The position numbers and the translations under genes are program-made. Under the pieces are notes generated by a model, which was given only the letters and a program-made list of their open reading frames with translations, searched no databases and was not told the origin of the DNA. Below, in pieces: positions 1 to 8,661 of a DNA stretch of 64,000 nucleotides (position 1 is the stretch's first letter; every line of letters starts with the position of its first letter). This DNA is from Pseudomonadota bacterium (lineage in GTDB: Bacteria > Pseudomonadota > Alphaproteobacteria > Azospirillales > Azospirillaceae). The DNA lies in the NCBI GenBank assembly GCA_023416455.1, contig JAEZHQ010000129.1, positions 1-64,000 on the forward strand, given 5' to 3'.

Positions 1-1
1 T

Positions 2-124
2 CCCGCCGGCGACTTTGGCGCGCTCGGCCGTGCCGCCGCCGGGATGGGCGCCATCGAAGCCGGACCGCGCGGCGCCACGGAGCGCGCGCCCGGGGCCGCC
101 GAGGAGTCCGGCGGCGGCGCCTGA
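2..124 (+). CDS. C-terminal tail of an unidentified protein (5' end outside window)
   Basis: An open frame enters from the left edge and ends at TGA 122-124, giving 40 visible residues rich in Gly, Ala and Glu (…GATERAPGAAEESGGGA). The composition suits a low-complexity C-terminal tail of a longer protein on the same strand as hsp20 and lon. No domain is visible, so no function can be given. It could also be a chance open frame in GC-rich DNA; the 48-bp gap before the next start would suit an operon. Confidence 0.4.
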   Translation, partial: PAGDFGALGRAAAGMGAIEAGPRGATERAPGAAEESGGGA

Positions 125-172
125 CGCTGCCGCGTTTCCGCCCGTCCGCAGGGAGTGTCCCAGGGAGTGCCC

Positions 173-580
173 ATGTCGTCGCGTCGCGATCCCGGTGCCT
201 GGATGTGGTCGGAGGCCGTCGAGCTGCTCGACCGCGCCGAACGGTTGCACCGCCAGTTCTTCCGCCCGGCCCCGCCCGGCCCGCGCCGGGCCTGCTGGAC
301 CCCGCCCACCGACGTCTACGAGACGGCGGACGCCGTGGTCATCGTGGTGGCGCTCCCCGGAGTCGCCGCCGACCAGTTGGAGGTCGCCATTGAAGACGGC
401 GTCCTGGTCGTGGCGGGCGAGCGCACGCTGCCGCTCGGCCGCGATGGAATCATCCATCGGCTGGAAATACCGCATGGCCGCTTCGAGCGGCGCATCGAGC
501 TGCCGCCCGGCGCCTACCGCATGGGACGGCGGGATCTCGTCGCCGGCTGCCTCGTGCTGGCGCTCGACAAGATGGGTTGA
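173..580 (+). CDS. Hsp20/alpha-crystallin family small heat-shock protein
   Basis: The 135-residue protein is a predicted ATP-independent cytoplasmic holdase. The alpha-crystallin domain covers roughly residues 40-125. It opens with a PTDVYETADAVVIVVALPGV segment, the usual first strands of Hsp20 proteins, and is followed by a QLEVAIEDGVLVVAGER strand pair and a FERRIELP stretch. I chose ATG 173 because AGGGAG lies at 162-167; a GTG at 155 would add six residues without a good ribosome site. The C-terminal I-x-I anchor that normally follows is not obvious (the tail reads LVLALDKMG). The gene ends 11 bp before lon, so the two are probably co-transcribed as a holdase/protease pair for unfolded proteins. 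Confidence 0.85.
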   Translation: MSSRRDPGAWMWSEAVELLDRAERLHRQFFRPAPPGPRRACWTPPTDVYETADAVVIVVALPGVAADQLEVAIEDGVLVVAGERTLPLGRDGIIHRLEIPHGRFERRIELPPGAYRMGRRDLVAGCLVLALDKMG

Positions 581-591
581 AGGACAGGCGC

Positions 592-2985
<2,394 letters not shown>

Positions 2986-3032
2986 AGCCGGCCGGCCTTC
3001 GGAGGTGACGGGGCGCTCCCCCGTCCCGGCGC

Positions 3033-3073
3033 CGGAAGCGATTTGAAGCGTGAATCCGCTCGCAAACCAAAGG
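3033..3073 (+). repeat. 41-bp dispersed intergenic repeat, copy 1
   Basis: This segment between lon and the converging minus-strand gene matches the reverse complement of 45722-45762 at 35 of 41 positions (my own alignment). The shared core is GAAGCGTGA followed one base later by TCCGCTCGCA. It belongs to a family of short intergenic elements; its function is unknown. Confidence 0.6.
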
Positions 3074-3112
3074 TCCGGAGCGGCGTGCGTTTCAGGCTGG
3101 ATGCAGGCCGCT

Positions 3113-3436
3113 CTAGACGATCCGCACCGGTGGAAATGGGTGGGTCTCGCGGGTGGGGGCCATGCGGCGGTCATAGGCGTTGGAATGGCGCAGGCAGGTG
3201 CGCCGGTAGAGGGCGGTCAGCGCCGCCGCCCGCGCGTCGTCGCCGCGGCGGCGGGCGTCGCCCAGCGCATCCCAGACCATCTGGCGCAGGGCGGCGTTGC
3301 CCCACGGCTCGCTCATCATGGCCGCACCACGGATGGACGCTTCGTCGGCGGTCAGATGCTCGTGCTGGGCGATGACCGCGATCTCGTCCTCGTCGAGGAC
3401 GCAGTCGGTCGGCGGACTCACATCCGGGAGCGGCAT
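3113..3436 (-). CDS. Conserved-looking hypothetical protein, 107 aa
   Basis: I do not recognise this protein. ATG at 3436 follows a strong GGAGGAA ribosome site eight bases upstream, which is the main evidence that it is real. The N-terminal half is acidic and contains DEDEIAVIAQHEHLTADEA; the C-terminal half is basic and helical (DALGDARRRGDDARAAALTA) and ends HPFPPVRIV. There are no membrane segments or signal peptide. It converges on lon across about 130 bp that carries the dispersed repeat. A longer reading frame continues upstream but has no good start. Confidence 0.6.
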   Translation of the reverse strand: MPLPDVSPPTDCVLDEDEIAVIAQHEHLTADEASIRGAAMMSEPWGNAALRQMVWDALGDARRRGDDARAAALTALYRRTCLRHSNAYDRRMAPTRETHPFPPVRIV

Positions 3437-3685
3437 GGCGCGTTTCCTCCATGGGTGATCGGCGCGCCGGCCCGGCCCGGTCGCATCCTGTGGCCGCCGG
3501 CCTTCCTGATAAGAACGTAACAAATGCCGTCCGTTCCCTGCAATGAAACGAACGTCCTGGCCGCAACGCCTATGCCTGTGGCACGGACGCAGCAAGCCGC
3601 CATGGCCCTTCCCTTGTCCCCAGGGGGGGCGGCACGCCACATAGGGGGCACGCCCGATCCGATCGTGCACAGGAGTGAGACTCCC

Positions 3686-4465
3686 ATGAATCCCGAGGAA
3701 CGCACCCTCCTTTCCGACCTCTTCCGGCATCTGCGCGACGCCGAATCCCAGCCGCGCGACGCCGAGGCCGAGCGCTTCATCCAGGAGATGCTGCAAGGCC
3801 AGCCGGCCGCCCCCTATTACATGGCGCAGGCGGTCCTGGTGCAGCAGCAGGCGCTCGCCGGCGCCCAGAAGCGCATCGAGGAGCTGGAGCGCCAGGTGAA
3901 GGAGGCGCAGTCCCGCGCCCAGCCCGCCGGCGGGGGTGGCAGCTTCCTGTCCAACGCCCTCGGCCGCGGTGGTCCCTGGGGCGGCGGCGAGCCGGTCCGC
4001 TCACCCGCGCCGGCCGTGGCGCCGGACCCCGCACGCTCCCCCGCACCTCCGGTTCGAGGCACCTGGGGGGCGCCGCCGCCGCCGGCCGGCGGCTACGCCC
4101 GTCCCGGCCAGGGCCAGCCCGGCTTTGGCGGGCCAGGCTTCGGCCCTCAGGCGCAGGCGTCCGGCGGCGGCTTCCTGAGGGGGGCTGCCCAGACGGCAGC
4201 GGGGGTGGCCGGCGGCATGATCGCCGCGAGCGCCATCTCCTCCATGTTCAGCCATTCGCCCGGTCCCTTCGGGGGCGCCGGGGCGGCCGATGCCGCCCAC
4301 CAAGCCCCCGACCAGGGCTTTGCTGCCCCGGCGCCGGAGATGCAGACCGTCGATTATCAGTCCGACGACCCCGGCTTCGACGACCCCGGCTTCGACGACT
4401 CTGGGTCCGACGACCCTGGCTTTGACGACCCTGGCTCCGACGGCGGCGACGAAGGCTGGATCTGA
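3686..4465 (+). CDS. DUF2076 domain protein with Asp/Gly/Phe repeat tail
   Basis: The 259-residue protein begins MNPEERTLLSDLFRHLRDAE, typical of the DUF2076 family, whose function is unknown. Residues 1-75 form a helical/coiled-coil region (QQQALAGAQKRIEELERQVKE). Next come a Pro/Gly/Ala-rich linker, a hydrophobic Gly/Ala segment near residues 170-190 (AAQTAAGVAGGMIAASAISS), and an acidic C-terminus built from repeats of DDPGFD/DDPGSD (about 4370-4446). ATG 3686 follows AGGAG at 3671-3675. The N-terminal helices resemble SPFH/YidB-associated proteins, but I would not assign a role. It sits alone between short intergenic gaps. Confidence 0.8.
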   Translation: MNPEERTLLSDLFRHLRDAESQPRDAEAERFIQEMLQGQPAAPYYMAQAVLVQQQALAGAQKRIEELERQVKEAQSRAQPAGGGGSFLSNALGRGGPWGGGEPVRSPAPAVAPDPARSPAPPVRGTWGAPPPPAGGYARPGQGQPGFGGPGFGPQAQASGGGFLRGAAQTAAGVAGGMIAASAISSMFSHSPGPFGGAGAADAAHQAPDQGFAAPAPEMQTVDYQSDDPGFDDPGFDDSGSDDPGFDDPGSDGGDEGWI

Positions 4466-4659
4466 TCCCGGCCCGGTGACCGTCCGCACGGCTGCGCCGG
4501 CCGGAGCGCCGTTGGACGGACGCCATCCGCGCCGCCGGGTCCGGGACTGACCGATCTGGCCGCCGGCGGCGCCGCGCGCATTGACCTTGCTCAGTGCGCG
4601 CGGCGCGCTGCCCTGGCAGGCTGGTTCCGTCGTCGGAGCGAGAAGGAGGGGTCCCCCGC

Positions 4660-5118
4660 ATGAAGATCGCCGTCGCCACCCAGGATTTCCGTACGATTGC
4701 CACCCACGGCGGCCGCGCCCGCCGCTTTCTGGTGTTCGAGGCCGAGGCCGGCCGCGACCCCGTCCTGGCGGGGCGCATCGAGTTGGGCGAGGATGAGGTT
4801 CTGCATCACGCCGGCGACGGCCGTCCGCACCCCATCGACGCGGTGCGCGTGGTCATCGCCGGCAGTTCCGGCCAGGGCTTCCTCAACCACATGCGCCGAC
4901 GCGGCATCGAGCCGGTGACCACCCTGGAGACCGATCCCGTCCAGGCGATCCGCGACCATCTCGCCGGTACCGTCAAGCCCGCCCCACCGCCGGACCATCC
5001 CCACGACCACCACGACTCCCACCACGATTCGGGCCACGACTCCCACCACGATTCGGGCCACGACTCCGGCCATGGCCACCGGCGCGACGGCGTGCGCGGC
5101 CCTACACCGGGAAGCTGA
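4660..5118 (+). CDS. NifX/NifB-type dinitrogenase cofactor-like domain protein with His-rich tail
   Basis: Residues 1-105 look like the small Fe-Mo cofactor-binding fold shared by NifX, NafY and the NifB tail: MKIAVATQDFRTIATHGGRA, then a central strand-helix alternation ending VTTLETDPVQAIRDHLAG. Residues 110-140 hold about thirteen histidines in a repeated HDSHHDSG pattern, a likely metal-binding or storage tail (inference). ATG 4660 follows GAAGGAGGGG. No other nif gene is present, so a direct role in nitrogenase assembly is not supported by context; metal delivery or sensing is possible. The stop overlaps the converging kinase gene by 17 bp. Confidence 0.75.
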   Translation: MKIAVATQDFRTIATHGGRARRFLVFEAEAGRDPVLAGRIELGEDEVLHHAGDGRPHPIDAVRVVIAGSSGQGFLNHMRRRGIEPVTTLETDPVQAIRDHLAGTVKPAPPPDHPHDHHDSHHDSGHDSHHDSGHDSGHGHRRDGVRGPTPGS

Positions 5119-5794
5119 CGCTGGCGGTGGTGCCGGCGGCGTCGCTGTCGGTGGACAGCGTGTCGCCGAGCTGGGAGGCGAGCGCTTCGGCCAGCATCAG
5201 CCCGTCCTCCGCGGTGGTGTCGAAGCCGGCGGGCAGGGGCCGGCCGTTGTCCTCGACCGTCAGGCGGGCGCGCCCGTTGGCCTCCTGCGTGACGGCAACG
5301 CGGATCCAGCCCTGTTCGGGATAGGCGTGATGCAGGCTGCTGGTCAGCAGCTCGGCCGTGATCAGGCCGAGCGGCATCGCCTCGTAGAGGCCGATCTGGA
5401 TGGGGTCGGAGGTCACTTCGATGGGGATGTTGGCGAGGCCGCCCGGGGTGCCGTGCCGCACCGCCTCGGCCAGCGCCTCCACGTAGCGGTGCAGGTCGAT
5501 GTGCGTGCCCGATCCCGATTCATGGAGCTGGCGGTAGAGGATGGCCAGAGCCTCGATGCGGACCAACGTCTGCTCGTAGGCGGCACGCGCGTCGGGATCG
5601 CGGATGCGGCCGGCCTGAAGCTTCAGCAGGCTGATCACCAGCTGGAGGCTGTTCTTGGCGCGATGCTGCAACTCGCGCAGTTCGGACTCCAGTTCCCGGA
5701 TGCGGACGGTGAGCGGATCCTCCGTCCTGTCCGGACCGGAGGCGGGGCGATCCGGTGGCAGGGCGACCGGCAGGATCCGGGGGGGCATCGGCAT
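5102..5794 (-). CDS. HisKA_2-type sensor histidine kinase, degenerate ATP-binding domain
   Basis: A 230-residue cytoplasmic protein with a coiled-coil start, then a HisKA_2 dimerisation box ELQHRAKNSLQLVISLLKLQ with the likely phospho-accepting His44. The HATPase-like region follows, but its N-box reads TAELLTSSLHHA where the family has NELVTNALKHA, so both usual asparagines are lost. The later glycine box reads GLMLAEAL instead of GLGL; the DNG motif is kept (VEDNG). No input domain is present. Such short HisKA_2/HWE kinases often feed PhyR in alphaproteobacteria, and a phyR gene lies at 22.7 kb. It may be a weak kinase, a phosphatase or a scaffold. Confidence 0.75.
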   Translation of the reverse strand: MPMPPRILPVALPPDRPASGPDRTEDPLTVRIRELESELRELQHRAKNSLQLVISLLKLQAGRIRDPDARAAYEQTLVRIEALAILYRQLHESGSGTHIDLHRYVEALAEAVRHGTPGGLANIPIEVTSDPIQIGLYEAMPLGLITAELLTSSLHHAYPEQGWIRVAVTQEANGRARLTVEDNGRPLPAGFDTTAEDGLMLAEALASQLGDTLSTDSDAAGTTASVSFPV

Positions 5795-6036
5795 TACGTG
5801 GATCTCGGCTGAGGCATGGCGGTTTCCCTCCAGGTCGTGAACAATTTATGCGCTCCAACACGGACCCGAGTTGGTTCTGAGGAAGTACCTCGGGGCGCAT
5901 AGTTCCATCGTCAAGGGGGCGTCCCACGGCTGTGGCCGACGGCCCCGCGGCCCGGCGCATCCCCCTCGTCCGGGGAGTGCCCGGACAAGTGTGGGACCTG
6001 TCCGAAAAGGCGTTTGCGGATCGCCGGCGGCATGGC

Positions 6037-7077
6037 ATGAGTGGCGCCATGCGCAGGCGACCGAACGTCCTTCCCATCCTGTTCCTTCTGGCCCTGGCGG
6101 GCGGTTGCGCGGCGGCGGCCGTCGGCAATGCCGACGGTCGGGCGCCGGACTCGCGGCCTGTCGCCCTCCACGAGGGGACGGCCGACCCCGTCCCGCTCGG
6201 CGCCCTGCGCCCGCTCGGTGCCCTCGAACTGCCCGACGGCGCCGGTGTCGGCGGGCTGTCGGGCCTGTGGGTGAGCCCGGAGGGCGACCGCTTCGTGGCG
6301 GTCAGCGACAACGGGCGGTCGGTGACCGGCCACCTCGCCTACGACTCCGTGGGCCGCCTCGCCGCGGCGGGCGGCTACGCCGTGCGGGAGCTGCCGCTCG
6401 ACGACGGCAAGGGGCAGCAGGGACGGCGCAACGATTCCGAGGAGCTGGCCCGGCTGCCGGACGGCGGCTGGCTGGTCTCCTTCGAGCGCAACCACCGCAT
6501 CCTCCGCTACCGCTCCGCCGACCGCCCGATGGGGGCGCCGCAACGCCTGCCCACCCCGCCGGGGCTGGAGGACGCGCCGCCCAACGCCGGGGTCGAGGCG
6601 CTGGCGGTCCTCGCCGACGGCCGTCTGCTTGCCATCGAGGAAGGCGACGACAGCGCCGCGCCGGAGCGCCGCGCCTGGATCGCCAAGGGTACCCCGGCGA
6701 CGCGCGGCGACTGGCAGCCGCTGACCTACCGCGCGGCCCCGCGCTTCCGCCCGGTGGGAGCGGCGGCACTGCCCGATGGCGGTGCGCTGGTGCTGGAACG
6801 CCGGGTCTCGCTGCTGGGCGGCTGGGCGTCGCGGATCGTCCACGCCCGGCCCGACTCCTTTCGTCCCGGCGCCACCATCGACGGGGTCGAGCTGGCACGG
6901 CTGGAGCCGCCGCTTCTGACCGACAATTTCGAGGCGATCGCCGTGCGGCCCGGCCGCGACGGCGATCTGCTGGTCTACATCCTGTCCGACGACAACCGCA
7001 GCGTGCTCCAGCGGACTTATCTGGCGATGTTCGCGCTGCCGGCCGACGCCCTGCAGCCGGCGCTGGCGCGGCGCTGA
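6037..7077 (+). CDS. Esterase-like activity of phytase family protein (probable lipoprotein)
   Basis: A 346-residue beta-propeller-like protein of the esterase-like-phytase family. The N-terminus carries positive charges, a hydrophobic stretch (VLPILFLLALAGGC) and a lipobox-like LAGGC, so export and lipid anchoring are likely. Family-typical segments follow: GGLSGLWVSPEGDRFVAVSD, NDSEELARLPDGGWLVSFER, GVEALAVLADGRLLAIEE, and DNFEAIAV near the end. ATG 6037 is used, but ATG 6049 twelve bases on is equally credible. Substrate unknown: the family name rests on weak phosphatase/esterase activity. It is monocistronic and divergent from the kinase gene. Confidence 0.8.
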   Translation: MSGAMRRRPNVLPILFLLALAGGCAAAAVGNADGRAPDSRPVALHEGTADPVPLGALRPLGALELPDGAGVGGLSGLWVSPEGDRFVAVSDNGRSVTGHLAYDSVGRLAAAGGYAVRELPLDDGKGQQGRRNDSEELARLPDGGWLVSFERNHRILRYRSADRPMGAPQRLPTPPGLEDAPPNAGVEALAVLADGRLLAIEEGDDSAAPERRAWIAKGTPATRGDWQPLTYRAAPRFRPVGAAALPDGGALVLERRVSLLGGWASRIVHARPDSFRPGATIDGVELARLEPPLLTDNFEAIAVRPGRDGDLLVYILSDDNRSVLQRTYLAMFALPADALQPALARR

Positions 7078-7151
7078 TCCGGCGCGCCGGCGCCGTGCCG
7101 GACAATGCCCGAGGCGCCTGATGTGGCTGCCATCCAGCGCCTCGGGTTCAT

Positions 7152-7264
7152 TTGGCTTCGCGCCCATAGGGGTGTCCATGCGGGCGCGCCGCCGCGGTCG
7201 CAGACGGATATAGGAGCGTGATACCGGGGCCGGCCGTCAGGACGTTCCGGCCCTGCTGTCAGAC
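7152..7264 (-). repeat. 3'-end repeat module, copy 1 (with terminator-like hairpin)
   Basis: Two blocks recur at 42005-42095. Block A is TTCGCGCCCATA followed by GGG (7152-7172). Block B starts ATACCGGGGCC and contains CGTCAGGAC and TTCCGGCCC (7221-7264). In both copies block B abuts the stop codon of a minus-strand gene. Here GGGCCGG (7227-7233) and CCGGCCC (7247-7253) form a 7-bp stem, so it probably works as a 3'-end/terminator structure for the NYN gene. Confidence 0.6.
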
Positions 7265-7900
7265 GCTCTCGTAGAGGCCGTTCGACCCCTGGTTCGAATC
7301 GCCGCCGCCGGTGTTGACCGCCGGCTCGCGGTGGTGGTGGATGCGCGCGATGCTGGGCATCAGATCCATAAGCTCGATGAAGTTGTCGGCCTGGCGGCGC
7401 AGCTCGTCCGCGACCATGGGGGGCGCCGAGCGCACCGTGCTGATGACGCTGACGCGCACGCCTTTGCGCTGCACCGCGTCGACCAGCCGGCGGAAGTCGC
7501 CGTCGCCCGAGAACAGCAGGATGTGGTCCACACGCTCGGCCATCTCCATCACGTCGATGGCCAGCTCGATGTCCATGTTGCCCTTGATCTTCCGGCGGCC
7601 GGAGGCGTCGGTGAACTCCTTGGTCGGCTTGGTCACCATGGTGTAGCCGTTGTAGTCCAGCCAGTCGACCAGCGGGCGGATCGGCGAGTATTCCTGGTCC
7701 TCGACCAGCGCTGTGTAGTAGAAGGCGCGGATCAAGCGCCCCTCGGAGGCAAATCCGTCGCGAAGGCGCCGATAATCAATATCAAAGCCAAGGGCGCGCG
7801 CCGCTGCATAGAGGTTTGCGCCGTCGATGAACATCGCAATGCGCTCTTCCTTATAAAACAATTTTGTAACTTCTTTTGGCAACGTGGTGTTGCGTTCCAA
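7259..7900 (-). CDS. NYN/LabA-like (DUF88) domain protein, putative PIN-fold ribonuclease
   Basis: The 213-residue protein has the LabA/DUF88 NYN fold, related to PIN nucleases. The acidic metal-site motifs are visible: AMFIDGANLYAAARALG at the start, KGNMDIELAIDVMEMA in the middle and FSGDGDFRRLVDAVQRKG near the end. The tail after about residue 180 is His/Gly/Asn-rich and probably unstructured. The start is uncertain. I favour TTG 7900, which has AAGGA eight bases upstream; an ATG further upstream and an internal ATG exist. The homologous core begins FYKEERIAMFIDG. The family is thought to act in RNA turnover; no substrate can be inferred from context. Confidence 0.85.
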   Translation of the reverse strand: MERNTTLPKEVTKLFYKEERIAMFIDGANLYAAARALGFDIDYRRLRDGFASEGRLIRAFYYTALVEDQEYSPIRPLVDWLDYNGYTMVTKPTKEFTDASGRRKIKGNMDIELAIDVMEMAERVDHILLFSGDGDFRRLVDAVQRKGVRVSVISTVRSAPPMVADELRRQADNFIELMDLMPSIARIHHHREPAVNTGGGDSNQGSNGLYESV

Positions 7901-8130
7901 TGTCGTATTCCTTCTACGGGGTTCGTGCAATATGAGCAACGCGCGCGAAATTGCAGGGCGCCTGCCTAGAAACTAGGGATTCGCCAGGCCCGCAGCAAGG
8001 GGGCGGCCGCGTCCCTGGCGGTACGGGCGGAGTAAGGCCGGCGGGCCGATTCCGCCGGCCTAAGCGCTTGCGCCGGTGGCGGTGCATCAATATATTCAAA
8101 TGCCCTCGCAGATCCCGGAGTTGGTTTGGC

Positions 8131-8571
8131 ATGGCCCGCGTTACCGTCGAAGATTGCGTCCTCAAGGTTCCGAACCGGTTCGAGCTGGTGATGATGGCGG
8201 CCCAGCGCGCGCGCGAAGTCGCGTCCGGAGCGCCGCTGTCGATCGACCGCGACAACGACAAGAATCCCGTGGTCGCCCTGCGCGAGATCGCGGACGAGAC
8301 GGTGTCGCTCGATCACCTGAAGAACTCCCTGATCAAGGGCCACCAGAAGCACGTCGAGCCGGACGAGCCCGAGGAGGAGATCGTCGAGCTGATGGCCGGC
8401 GAGCACGACTGGGCCGCGCGCAGCGACAACTCCCTGGAGGACGATGAGGCGCTGGGCGAAGGCGAGGAGGTGGGTGAGGGGGAGGATCTGCTGTCCGACA
8501 TGGATGGCGACGCTCCCTTCGGCGCCGTGGAGGACGACATCGTCGGGCGCGATGCCGACGGGGACATCTGA
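8131..8571 (+). CDS. rpoZ: RNA polymerase omega subunit
   Basis: The 146-residue protein starts [20 protein letters not shown], the classic omega N-terminus, and keeps [10 protein letters not shown]. Omega helps fold and latch the beta' subunit and contributes to the ppGpp site. E. coli omega is 91 residues; here the last 60 or so form a very acidic tail ([18 protein letters not shown]). GGAG lies about ten bases before ATG 8131. It precedes rsh, as in many proteobacteria, which links polymerase and alarmone synthesis in one transcription unit. Confidence 0.95.
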   Translation: MARVTVEDCVLKVPNRFELVMMAAQRAREVASGAPLSIDRDNDKNPVVALREIADETVSLDHLKNSLIKGHQKHVEPDEPEEEIVELMAGEHDWAARSDNSLEDDEALGEGEEVGEGEDLLSDMDGDAPFGAVEDDIVGRDADGDI

Positions 8572-8595
8572 CACTGACCCTCCGCGGGGGTTTTG

Positions 8596-8613
8596 GGGGG
8601 CCGCAAGGCCCCC
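8596..8613 (+). terminator. GNRA-tetraloop hairpin between rpoZ and rsh
   Basis: GGGGGCC (8596-8602), GCAA and GGCCCCC (8607-8613) form a 7-bp GC stem capped by a GCAA tetraloop, followed by the pyrimidine-rich TTCTCGTCT. It lies 25 bp after the rpoZ stop. It could terminate part of the transcripts and lower rsh expression relative to rpoZ. Confidence 0.5.
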
Positions 8614-8661
8614 TTCTCGTCTACACAACAACAAGGCGCTTGCCGCGCCGGGTCGGGTGGC

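Noticed and set aside
4660..5118. Nitrogen-fixation gene cluster
   Set aside because: Only one NifX-like fold is present; no nifHDK, nifB or other nif genes follow, so the cluster is not supported.
5800..5935. EcfG promoter for the HisKA_2 kinase gene
   Set aside because: CAGAACC…CGTGTT was considered, but the -35 lacks the GGAAC core; not reported.
7280..7300. GGTTCGAATCG, resembling a tRNA T-loop
   Set aside because: It lies inside the coding region of the NYN protein (tail), with no acceptor stem, anticodon arm or CCA nearby.
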